A DNA stretch of 64,000 nt from assembly GCA_020025575.1 (NCBI GenBank), contig JAHHRW010000005.1, positions 69,811-133,810 on the forward strand, read 5' to 3'. Shown here piece after piece: positions 8,394-16,463 of the stretch; within the stretch, counting starts at the first letter, position 1, and the number at the start of each line of letters is the position of its first letter. The DNA comes from Oscillospiraceae bacterium (GTDB lineage: Bacteria; Bacillota; Clostridia; Oscillospirales; Oscillospiraceae). The notes beneath the pieces were generated by a model, which saw nothing but the letters and a program-made list of their open reading frames with translations, was not told where the DNA came from and ran no database searches. The position numbers and the translations under genes are program-made.

Positions 8394-10376
8394 ATGAAGA
8401 AACTCATTGCGCTGCTGCTTGCTGGCGTTATGGTTGTTGGCATGGCTGCCTGTGGCGGCAATACCGACCCCGGAACAACCAACGCTCCCGCAGCTTCCAC
8501 ACCCGATGCCTCAAATGCTCCCGTTAGCACGGAGAAGCGCGAGAACAAGATTGTTCTGGGCGACCTGACCGAACTGACCGGCGACTTCTCCGGTGGCCTG
8601 ATTACCAACGGTGCTTCCGATATGCTGGTTGAAAGACTTGTAAACGACTACGGCACCATGGTGCGTAACCGTGAAGGCGTCTATGTCAAAAACCCCTCTG
8701 TCATGAAGGACTGGAGCCGTACCGACAATGAAGATGGTTCTGCTACTTACACCGTTAGCATCAACGAGGGCCTGAAGTTCAACAACGGCGATCCCATCAC
8801 CGCTGCTGACTACGTCTTCCCCCTGGCACTGAGATGTACTCCTGCTGCTGCTGGCCTGAAGTTCAAGACTGCAACTCAGACCACTCTGGCCGGCGCTGCT
8901 GCATCTTACGCAGGTGAGACTCCTTATGTTTCCGGCCTGCGCCTGATTGATGATTACACCTTCAGCATGACGATCGTTCCTGATTACGCTCAGTACTACT
9001 ACGCTGATACCAATGCTGAGGCAAAGCCCTGGAATGCTGAGTTCTGGATCGGCGAAGGTTACGGCGTTGCTGATAACGGCGAAGGCGTCTGCATCACCAA
9101 GGACGGCGAGCCTGTTGTCCTGCAGGCAGCTGATATCGAAAAGCATTTCCGTGAGTCCCTGTCCGCTACCAACGGTTTTGTTTCCGCTGGCCCTTACCAG
9201 ATCACCAAGTGGGATGCCGCTACTTCCCAGGTAACTCTGGACATCAACCCCAACTATGCTGGTAACTTTGAAGGCCAGAAGCCTTCCATTCAGACCATCG
9301 TTATCATCCGTGCTGAGGATGCAACCTGGTCCGATAAGCTGAAGACCGGCGGCATGGATATGTACGCTGGCCTGGTCGACGGCGACGATATCAACACCCT
9401 GATGGATATGATTGAGGGCGGCGCTCCCTTCCAGGCTGTCCAGTATGACCGCGCCGGCTACGGCAAGATTCAGTTCCTGTGCGATGTGGGCCCCACTCAG
9501 TTTGTTGAGGTTCGTCACGCAGTCGCTCAGCTGCTGAACCGTGAAGAGTTCGTTCAGACCTTCTGCCAGGGCTGGGGTAACGTTGTCAACGCTCCCTACG
9601 CAACTGCTATGCAGATGTACAAGGACTCCAAGGACTTCCTGGCTGATAACCTGAATCCTTACACCTACGACGTGGATGCTGCTAACGCTGAACTGGATGC
9701 CAACGGCTGGAACCTGAATGCCGAGGGCGGTGCTTGGGACGGCAACGGCCTGCGCCACAAGGATGTTACCGATCTGGATGTCAACAAGGACGGCTGTGTC
9801 GAAGTTGGCGGCAAGACCCTGATGCCTCTGCGTATTCAGTGGTACGGCACTGAAAAGAATGCCGTTACCGACCTGCTTTCCATCATGCTGGTTGAGTCCG
9901 AAGCTGTTAAGAAGTCCGGCATGGAGATTGTTAAGACTACCGGCAACTTTGACGGTGTTCTGAGTGCAATCTACCACGAGGATCCCGATGGCAACAAGAT
10001 TCCTGCTGAGTTTGGCATGCTGAACCTGGCTACCAGCTTTACTTCCTCTGTCTATGACAAGGCTTTCAACTGGAGCGACGATCCTGCGTACGTCAGCATG
10101 GGCCTGAACGAAAACTACCTGTTCGATATGGGTGAGGGCGGTCTGGATGACCTGTCCATGAGAATGGTTTACGATGTTAAGCCCGGCGACTATGAAGGTT
10201 ACCTGGATCTGTGGCAGAAGTACATTGTCCGCTGGAACGAAATGCTTCCCGAAATTCCTCTGTACTCCAACATCTGCGTCTCCGCTGTTCCCACCTGGGT
10301 CGAAGGTTACGAGGAGAACTCTTTCTGGAGCTTTGAGAATGCAATCCTTTACGCTTCCATTCCCAGCGCTCAGTAA
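8394..10376 (+). CDS. peptide/oligopeptide ABC transporter substrate-binding lipoprotein
   Basis: A family 5 extracellular solute-binding protein (OppA/DppA type) of 660 residues, longer than the usual 520-560. The lipoprotein signal MKKLIALLLAGVMVVGMAAC puts the lipidated Cys at residue 20, followed by a Thr/Pro/Ala-rich linker. The domain begins near residue 45, with the typical MVERLV-like strand and LKFNNGDPITAADYVF. A calcium-loop-like DVNKDGCVEV starts near residue 462. The ATG is chosen for its GGAGG eight bases upstream; a longer frame to 8145 is the untranslated leader. First gene of the importer operon, separated from it by hairpins. Confidence 0.92.
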   Translation: MKKLIALLLAGVMVVGMAACGGNTDPGTTNAPAASTPDASNAPVSTEKRENKIVLGDLTELTGDFSGGLITNGASDMLVERLVNDYGTMVRNREGVYVKNPSVMKDWSRTDNEDGSATYTVSINEGLKFNNGDPITAADYVFPLALRCTPAAAGLKFKTATQTTLAGAAASYAGETPYVSGLRLIDDYTFSMTIVPDYAQYYYADTNAEAKPWNAEFWIGEGYGVADNGEGVCITKDGEPVVLQAADIEKHFRESLSATNGFVSAGPYQITKWDAATSQVTLDINPNYAGNFEGQKPSIQTIVIIRAEDATWSDKLKTGGMDMYAGLVDGDDINTLMDMIEGGAPFQAVQYDRAGYGKIQFLCDVGPTQFVEVRHAVAQLLNREEFVQTFCQGWGNVVNAPYATAMQMYKDSKDFLADNLNPYTYDVDAANAELDANGWNLNAEGGAWDGNGLRHKDVTDLDVNKDGCVEVGGKTLMPLRIQWYGTEKNAVTDLLSIMLVESEAVKKSGMEIVKTTGNFDGVLSAIYHEDPDGNKIPAEFGMLNLATSFTSSVYDKAFNWSDDPAYVSMGLNENYLFDMGEGGLDDLSMRMVYDVKPGDYEGYLDLWQKYIVRWNEMLPEIPLYSNICVSAVPTWVEGYEENSFWSFENAILYASIPSAQ

Positions 10377-10413
10377 TTTGTCTGACCAGTTAATCTAATC
10401 CCTGTATGACCGG

Positions 10414-10443
10414 ATGGGGACGGGCAAAAAAGTCCGTCCCCAT
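10414..10443 (+). terminator. intercistronic hairpin after the binding-protein gene
   Basis: A perfect 10-bp stem (10414-10423 with 10434-10443) and 10-base loop, followed by only TTT. It looks like a leaky terminator or 3'-end stabiliser letting the binding protein be made in excess over the membrane components. A second two-part hairpin (TACCGCA 10449-10455 with TGCGGTA 10483-10489, inner stem TCCGA/TCGGA) follows. Confidence 0.65.
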
Positions 10444-10584
10444 TTTCGTACCGCAGGTGTTTCCGAGAAAATCGGAGGCAGCTGCGGTATGAAAATGGGA
10501 TCCCATTCGAAAGAGATAACCCCTGCTCCGGTCCAGACTGATTCGGTTTGGGCCGCATTATTCCGAAAATGGATGGTGATTTAT

Positions 10585-11604
10585 TTGTCTAAATATATCG
10601 TAAAACGTATTGCATACATCGTGGTGGTTTTCTTCATCACCTCTTTCCTGATGTATGGCCTGTTCAGTCTGATTCCTTCAGACCCTGCCCGTGCGCAGAT
10701 GGAACCCCTAAAGACCACCCTGAAACCTGAAGTCTATCAGCAGAAGTATCTGGAACTTCGGGATCAAATGGGTCTTGATGATTCCGTTCTGATTCGCTAT
10801 GCCCGTTGGATCGGTTTTGCACCGGACAAGCAGTCCGGCGAATTCGATGGCGTTCTGCAGGGTAACTTCGGTTATTCCATGATGCGTCAGAAGGATTGTA
10901 TTGAGGTTATCAAGGCACCTATGGGCAATACCATTCTCTTCAATGTCTTTGCAACCATTTTAACACTGGCGATTACCATCCCAGTTGGTATTTGGTGTGC
11001 AGTGCATAAGGGAAGCACCCTGGACCAGGGCGTTCAGGCATTTACAATTCTCGGCTATTCTCTGCCCCAGTATATCATTGCGCTGATTTTCATCTTTGTG
11101 TTTGCTGTTCTTCTGCGCTGGTTCCCTGTTGGCGGTGCAGCAACGCCCGGCAGCATGTACACCGGTATTCGGGAACTGGGTGACCGCCTGTACTACATGG
11201 CTCTGCCCATCATCGTCAGCGTTTTCGGTGCACTGGGTGGAATGAGCCGTTATGTTCGTGCATCCATGATCGATGCGCTGAGCATGGACTGCATCCGTAC
11301 TGCCCGTGCAAAGGGCGTGAAAGAGCGTGTTGTCATTTACTCTCATGCATGGCGCAATGCACTGCTGCCTGTCATCACTTCAATCATCGGTTGGTTCCTG
11401 AGCGTGTTCTCCGGTTCTCTGGTTCTTGAGAATGTGTTTGGACTGAACGGTATGGGTGCTCTTTACATCAAGGCTCTGAATGGTAACGACGCAGAGCTAT
11501 GTCTGGCAATTCAGATGTTCTATACAGTAGTTTCTCTGCTCGGTAACCTGGTTACTGACTTGGCATATGGCTTCGTGGATCCCAGAGTCCGCGTGGATAA
11601 ATAA
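10585..11604 (+). CDS. oligopeptide ABC transporter permease (DppB/OppB type)
   Basis: First membrane subunit of a peptide importer, 339 residues from the preferred TTG start (GGTG six bases upstream; an ATG four codons earlier is the alternative). The N-terminus MSKYIVKRIAYIVVVFF is typical of DppB. The EAA loop is seen as YVRASMIDALSMDCIRTARA and KGVKERVVIYSHAWRNALLP. About six membrane helices. The upstream part of the longer open frame contains the intercistronic hairpins, so it is not coding. The second permease starts 14 bases after the stop. Confidence 0.92.
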   Translation: MSKYIVKRIAYIVVVFFITSFLMYGLFSLIPSDPARAQMEPLKTTLKPEVYQQKYLELRDQMGLDDSVLIRYARWIGFAPDKQSGEFDGVLQGNFGYSMMRQKDCIEVIKAPMGNTILFNVFATILTLAITIPVGIWCAVHKGSTLDQGVQAFTILGYSLPQYIIALIFIFVFAVLLRWFPVGGAATPGSMYTGIRELGDRLYYMALPIIVSVFGALGGMSRYVRASMIDALSMDCIRTARAKGVKERVVIYSHAWRNALLPVITSIIGWFLSVFSGSLVLENVFGLNGMGALYIKALNGNDAELCLAIQMFYTVVSLLGNLVTDLAYGFVDPRVRVDK

Positions 11605-11618
11605 GGAGGTGCCGATAA

Positions 11619-13523
11619 ATGGCTAAAAACAAGAAAACCAGCACCATCGGCGCCGCACTGGGCCGTATGTTTGGCATGAAAAAAGTTGAGCGCAACTTCA
11701 TGGAGGAAGAGGCTCTGCAGAGCCCCGGCCGTGTTGCTGCAAGCAATTTCTTCCACCGTCCCACCGCTGTGTTCGGTTTGGTGGTATTCCTGGCAATTTT
11801 TCTTTCCGTTATGATTGGACCGTACTTCATGCCCATTGATCTGGGCCATGCAGACTCCAATCTGGCGAATATTGCTCCCGGCTACAACATGATGTCCATT
11901 CCCAGCCAGATGCGCAAGGAAGGCATTGCCGATATCACCGCCGGTCAGACCTACGGCATGGGCTTGTCCGAGGCTGGTAAGATCTATACCTGGGGCTATA
12001 CCAAAGTTTCCAACACCATTGACCTGAAGAATGTTCCCCAGGAACTGACCACGGGTGAAATTGATGTTGAGCATATGGCTGCCGGTAATGACCACGCTGT
12101 GGCCATCGATGCAGACAACAATTTCTACTTCTGGGGCAACGATCGTCTGTTCCAGAGCAAGTACGAGCAGAACGCCGATCTGATGCGTGCGCTGAAGTTG
12201 GGCAATCTGGAAGTCAAGCAGTTGGAGGCTGGCAACCAGTTCACCGTTCTGCTGGATACAGACGGCAATGTGTATCTGTGGGGCAATCCCTCTACCACTG
12301 ATCTTGACTGCCGTGAATCCGAGCGTGAAGTAGAGGGCATGGATCACAAGCCCCGTAAGTACCAGGGCAACGTTGAAAAGGTCGCAGTTACCTCCAATGC
12401 ATATATTGCACTGCTGAAGGATGGCACTGTAGCATATACCGGATATCAGGGTGATTCTCCTCTGAATTCCAATATGCCCAAAGAGCTGATGAATGGATCA
12501 ATTAAGGTCGTGGATATCGCCGCTTCCTCCCAGGCAGTTGCTGCTGTTGATGAAACCGGTAAGGTATGGATTTGGGGTGTCGCCACTCATGGCGAAAAGG
12601 TCGTTCCTGAGATGTCCTCCAAGCCTGTGAAGATTTACGGTGGACGTTTCCACTTCACCGCTTTGCTTGAAAATGGCGATGTGATTTCTTGGGGCGATAA
12701 CATGTACGGTCAGACCGAAGTTCCTGCCTCCGTCCATAATGCCGAGGTGGTCGATCTGTTCTGCGGCGGTTATCAGAACTATGTTATCACCGCCGATGGA
12801 GATGTTGACACCTGGGGCCTGAGAGGTTTCCTGTGTGGTACGGACGAGCAGGGCCGTGACCTGCTGGCTCGTATTATTAACGGTGGTAAGACCACCATGA
12901 CCGTCGGTGGTATCGCAGTTGTGATCTCTACCATCATCGGTGTGGTACTGGGCGGTCTGGCTGGTTACTTCGGCGGCAATATTGATATTGTGCTGAGCCG
13001 TGTGGCTGAAGTCCTGGGCGGTATGCCGTTCCTGCCGTTTGCACTGATCCTGTCTTCGATTATTCCAAAGGAAGTTACGGTTACCCAGAGAACATATATC
13101 ATCATGTGCGTGCTGGGTGTCTTGAGCTGGGTCGGTACGTTCCGTCTGGTTCGTGCACAGATCTTCAGCCAGAGAGAGCAGGAGTATGTTACCGCAGCAA
13201 AGGCTCTGGGCGTTTCTGAGGCTACCATCCTGCGTAAGCACATCATCCCCAATGTGATGAGCGTGCTGCTGGTTTCCATCACTCTGGAATTTGCAACCTG
13301 TATGCTGACCGAGTCCAGCCTGTCTTATCTGGGCTTTGGTATCACCGCGCCCACTCCCACATGGGGCAACATGCTCAATACCTGTAATGACTCCATCGTC
13401 ATTCAGCAGTATTGGTGGCGTTGGGTGTTCCCCGCTGCAATCTTCGGCCTGTGTACCGTCTGCATCAACCTGATGGGCGATGGCCTGCGTGATGCTCTTG
13501 ATCCCAAGAGCAATGGTCGTTAA
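11619..13523 (+). CDS. DppC/OppC-type ABC permease with inserted seven-bladed RCC1-like propeller
   Basis: 634 residues, about twice the usual 280-310. TM1 is at about 48-68. Instead of the normal short extracellular loop, residues 106-401 hold seven RCC1-like units ending near residues 127, 174, 222, 276, 321, 360 and 401. Each has the pattern x-A-G-x-x-x-x-x-x-L/I-x-x-D-G-x-V-x-x-W-G, for example LEAGNQFTVLLDTDGNVYLWG. The permease resumes exactly at CGTDEQGRDLLARI (406-419), the conserved GTDxxGRD motif, and then has the remaining helices and the EAA loop EYVTAAKALGVSEATILRKH. The frame is uninterrupted and codon use matches the neighbours, so this is a genuine fusion. The propeller should face outside the cell. 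Confidence 0.93.
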   Translation: MAKNKKTSTIGAALGRMFGMKKVERNFMEEEALQSPGRVAASNFFHRPTAVFGLVVFLAIFLSVMIGPYFMPIDLGHADSNLANIAPGYNMMSIPSQMRKEGIADITAGQTYGMGLSEAGKIYTWGYTKVSNTIDLKNVPQELTTGEIDVEHMAAGNDHAVAIDADNNFYFWGNDRLFQSKYEQNADLMRALKLGNLEVKQLEAGNQFTVLLDTDGNVYLWGNPSTTDLDCRESEREVEGMDHKPRKYQGNVEKVAVTSNAYIALLKDGTVAYTGYQGDSPLNSNMPKELMNGSIKVVDIAASSQAVAAVDETGKVWIWGVATHGEKVVPEMSSKPVKIYGGRFHFTALLENGDVISWGDNMYGQTEVPASVHNAEVVDLFCGGYQNYVITADGDVDTWGLRGFLCGTDEQGRDLLARIINGGKTTMTVGGIAVVISTIIGVVLGGLAGYFGGNIDIVLSRVAEVLGGMPFLPFALILSSIIPKEVTVTQRTYIIMCVLGVLSWVGTFRLVRAQIFSQREQEYVTAAKALGVSEATILRKHIIPNVMSVLLVSITLEFATCMLTESSLSYLGFGITAPTPTWGNMLNTCNDSIVIQQYWWRWVFPAAIFGLCTVCINLMGDGLRDALDPKSNGR

Positions 13524-13535
13524 GGAGGTAGAATA

Positions 13536-14525
13536 ATGGCTTTACTTGAAACAAAAGATTTGCATACTTTCTTTACGACTCGTCGTGGCACTGTCAAGGC
13601 GGTCAACGGTGTATCCTACTCCATCGAGCCCGGTAAAACACTGGGCATCGTTGGTGAGTCCGGCTCCGGTAAGTCTGTTTCTGCAATGAGCATTCTGAAG
13701 CTGCTGGACGGCAACGGCTACATTGATTCCGGCGAGATTCTCTTCGACGGAAAGGATATGACCAAGATCTCCACCAGCGAGATGAACCACATTCGTGGCA
13801 ATGATATCTCCGTCATCTTCCAGGAGCCTATGACGGCCCTGAACCCCGTGTTCTCCATCGAGCGTCAGCTTTCTGAGCCCTTCATCATCCACCGTGGTAT
13901 GAAGAAGAAGGAGGCAGCAGCTGCTGCTGTGAAGATGCTGGCAGACGTCAAGATTCCCAACCCAGAGGTTGTGGTCAAGCAGTATCCCCACCAGCTCTCC
14001 GGCGGTATGCGTCAGCGTGTTATGATTGCCATGGCCCTGGCATGTGAGCCCAAGCTGCTGATTGCAGATGAGCCCACCACCGCACTGGACGTTACCATTC
14101 AGGCGCAGATTCTGCACCTGATGAACGCCCTGAAGAAGGAGCACGGCACTTCCATTATGTTCATCACCCACGACCTGGGTGTTATCAACCAGATGGCAGA
14201 TGATGTGGCTGTTATGTACTGTGGACAGGTTGTAGAGCATGTCCGTGCCGAAGATCTGTTCGGCGGCACAACCAAGTTCCTGCACCCTTACACAGAAGGC
14301 TTGCTGGCATCTGTGCCCAAGCTTGACACCAAAGCAAAGCGTCTGGACGCAATTCCTGGCGCAGTTCCCCATCCCCTGGACCTGCCCAAGGGCTGTAAGT
14401 TTGGACCCCGCTGCAAATACTGCACAGAAAAGTGCCGGGAGCAGGAACCTGAGCTGGTCAGCGTAGGCGAGGGCCATGAAGTCCGGTGTTTCTATCCGGA
14501 GAAGGAGGCTCGCCATGGCAAATAA
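13536..14525 (+). CDS. oligopeptide ABC transporter ATPase (DppD/OppD type)
   Basis: 329 residues, normal for the family. It shows Walker A GESGSGKS, Q-loop IFQEPMTALNP, signature LSGGMRQR, Walker B LLIADEP and H-loop ITHD. The C-terminal oligopeptide-transporter extension has four Cys in CKFGPRCKYCTEKC, the cluster that in some Opp ATPases binds an iron-sulfur centre. TAAGGAGG ribosome site. It overlaps the next ATPase gene by 11 bases, so they are probably coupled. Confidence 0.95.
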   Translation: MALLETKDLHTFFTTRRGTVKAVNGVSYSIEPGKTLGIVGESGSGKSVSAMSILKLLDGNGYIDSGEILFDGKDMTKISTSEMNHIRGNDISVIFQEPMTALNPVFSIERQLSEPFIIHRGMKKKEAAAAAVKMLADVKIPNPEVVVKQYPHQLSGGMRQRVMIAMALACEPKLLIADEPTTALDVTIQAQILHLMNALKKEHGTSIMFITHDLGVINQMADDVAVMYCGQVVEHVRAEDLFGGTTKFLHPYTEGLLASVPKLDTKAKRLDAIPGAVPHPLDLPKGCKFGPRCKYCTEKCREQEPELVSVGEGHEVRCFYPEKEARHGK

Positions 14526-16062
14526 TGAAAAAAAGCTTTTGCTGCAGATTTCCAATCTGAAACAGTATTTCCCCGTTGGCAAGAAGGGCATGTTTGTCAA
14601 GGCCAACGACGGTATCAGCATTGATATTTATGAGGGTGAGACGTTTGGTCTGGTCGGTGAGTCCGGCTGCGGCAAGTCCACTCTGGGCCGTTCCATTCTG
14701 CAGCTTTACAAGCAGACTGACGGTCGTACCATGTACTTTGGCCGCTCCATTGATGAAGTGGCACCGAAGTATGTGCAGGAAACCTATCGTACGCTGAGCA
14801 AGCGCCGTGAGCATATGCACACCACTCGCCAGAAGTTTGAGGCTTATCAGGCCGAGTATGATTCCAAGTCTGAGCAAGAGCAGTACACCATGCATGACGA
14901 GCTGATGCGCCTGAGAAAGGAAGCAACCGACGCCATGCTGGATGTGACCACTTTGATTGGTGGTTTGATCGTGGCTCCCGATCTGAAGCCTGTGGAGCAG
15001 GTCTGTCTGGAAGAGTACGGCATCTCTAAGGAACTGTGCAGTGCAGAGAGACAGCGTCAGGATATTCAGCTGGATATTGACGATGCAGCATATGCTCTGG
15101 AAAAGGCAAAGGAAGCCGGGAAGTCCACCGACTCCCTGAAGGCAAAGCTGGACAAGGCCAATGCAAAGATGAAGGCAGTCGAAGATAAGATTGTTTCCAT
15201 CAATGGCCGTATTGATGCTGTCCATGCAAAGATGGACAAGCTGCGTGAGCAGTATTGCAACGAGCCTGGCTACGCTGAGTATGAGACATATCGCAGCAGC
15301 GGCATTGACCTGGCTCGGTTGACCTATACCGAGATGAGAAATCTGCGCAGCGACCTGCAGCTGATTTTCCAGGATCCCTATTCTTCTTTGAACTCTCGTA
15401 TGACTGTCGGTCAGATCATCGGCGAGGGTATGATCGCCCACAAGTATTTCCGCCGCAATGATGACCGCATGAAGGAAGAAATCATCCGCGTCATGGAAGA
15501 GTGCGGCCTTGCACCTTACTTCCTGCACCGGTATCCCCACCAGTTCTCCGGTGGTCAGCGCCAGCGTATCGGCATTGCCCGCAGTCTGGCTCTGAGACCC
15601 AAGTTCGTGGTCTGTGACGAGGCAGTTTCTGCACTGGACGTTTCCATTCAGGCACAGGTCATTAACCTGCTGCAGGATCTGAAGGAAAAGCAGAATCTGA
15701 CCTATTTGTTCATTACCCATGACCTGTCTGTTGTAAAGTACATTTCCGACCGTATCGGCGTTATGTATCTGGGCAACATGGTGGAGACTGCTCCTTCTGA
15801 TGAGATTTTTGCGCATCCGCTGCATCCTTATACCGAGGCGCTGATGAATGCGATCCCCACCACCGATGTGAAGCTGGCTGATGGCCCTTCTATTCTGGAA
15901 GGCGATATCCCCAGCCCTGTCAATCCGCCCAAGGGCTGTAAGTTCCATACCCGCTGCAAGTACTGCACGGAGGTATGCACCCACGTGGTTCCCCAGATGG
16001 AGGAAGTTCGTCCCAATCACTTTGTTGCTTGCCATCACATTCTTGAGGCCAATAAGGACTAA
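14515..16062 (+). CDS. oligopeptide ABC transporter ATPase (DppF/OppF type) with about 185-residue insertion
   Basis: 515 residues, against about 320-330 for DppF. Walker A GESGCGKST is at 48-56. The strand leading to the Q-loop is then interrupted after about residue 82 and resumes near 269 (MRNLRSDLQLIFQDPYSSLN). The insertion is highly charged; residues 175-248 (rich in A, K, D, E with regular hydrophobic spacing) look like an antiparallel coiled coil. The rest is normal: signature FSGGQRQR (344-351), Walker B FVVCDEA, D-loop SALD, H-loop THD, and the Cys motif CKFHTRCKYCTEVC (475-488). ATG chosen for AAGGAGG; the longer frame has no ribosome site. Confidence 0.93.
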   Translation: MANNEKKLLLQISNLKQYFPVGKKGMFVKANDGISIDIYEGETFGLVGESGCGKSTLGRSILQLYKQTDGRTMYFGRSIDEVAPKYVQETYRTLSKRREHMHTTRQKFEAYQAEYDSKSEQEQYTMHDELMRLRKEATDAMLDVTTLIGGLIVAPDLKPVEQVCLEEYGISKELCSAERQRQDIQLDIDDAAYALEKAKEAGKSTDSLKAKLDKANAKMKAVEDKIVSINGRIDAVHAKMDKLREQYCNEPGYAEYETYRSSGIDLARLTYTEMRNLRSDLQLIFQDPYSSLNSRMTVGQIIGEGMIAHKYFRRNDDRMKEEIIRVMEECGLAPYFLHRYPHQFSGGQRQRIGIARSLALRPKFVVCDEAVSALDVSIQAQVINLLQDLKEKQNLTYLFITHDLSVVKYISDRIGVMYLGNMVETAPSDEIFAHPLHPYTEALMNAIPTTDVKLADGPSILEGDIPSPVNPPKGCKFHTRCKYCTEVCTHVVPQMEEVRPNHFVACHHILEANKD

Positions 16063-16065
16063 ACC

Positions 16066-16374
16066 ATGTTATTGCAGCGTAAGGTTGATCGGGCCATGAA
16101 ATGGTCCAGAGAGCGCCGGATGCGCAGCGACGGACGGGATCCGGAGCAGGAGGCACTGGATGCCGAAGTGGCCAGCCATGGCAAGGGAAAAGGCAAAGAC
16201 CTTCCCTCTATGGAAGAACTCCGTGCCGAAGAGCTGAAGTTGCTGCAAGAGCAGCCCATCGAGAAGAAAGATGTGTTTGCCATGATTCTGTCTGGTTTTG
16301 CCACAGTCTTTCCCATCTGTTTAGCTGCAATTGCAGGCATATGTCTGCTGACCTGGCTATTTTTTTTCCGATAA
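16066..16374 (+). CDS. small single-pass membrane protein at end of importer operon
   Basis: 102 residues, starting three bases after the ATPase stop, so translation is probably coupled. The N-terminal two thirds are charged (RKVDRAMKWSRERRMRS; EELRAEELKLLQEQ) and probably cytoplasmic. A single hydrophobic helix covers about residues 77-101, ending FFFR. No family was recognised. Its position suggests an accessory of the propeller-bearing importer, but that is inference. Confidence 0.65.
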   Translation: MLLQRKVDRAMKWSRERRMRSDGRDPEQEALDAEVASHGKGKGKDLPSMEELRAEELKLLQEQPIEKKDVFAMILSGFATVFPICLAAIAGICLLTWLFFFR

Positions 16375-16389
16375 ATTCTGTATAGAGAT

Positions 16390-16434
16390 AAAACGCTGCC
16401 GAATTGGGATGCCAATCCCATGTGGCGGCGTTTT
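16390..16434 (+). terminator. terminator of the importer operon
   Basis: AAAACGC at 16390-16396 and GCGTTTT at 16428-16434 form the outer stem, with an inner TGGGAT/ATCCCA hairpin. It ends the operon that begins near 8118. Confidence 0.75.
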
Positions 16435-16463
16435 GTCATTGATGTTTTGCAGGAGGTGGTTTC

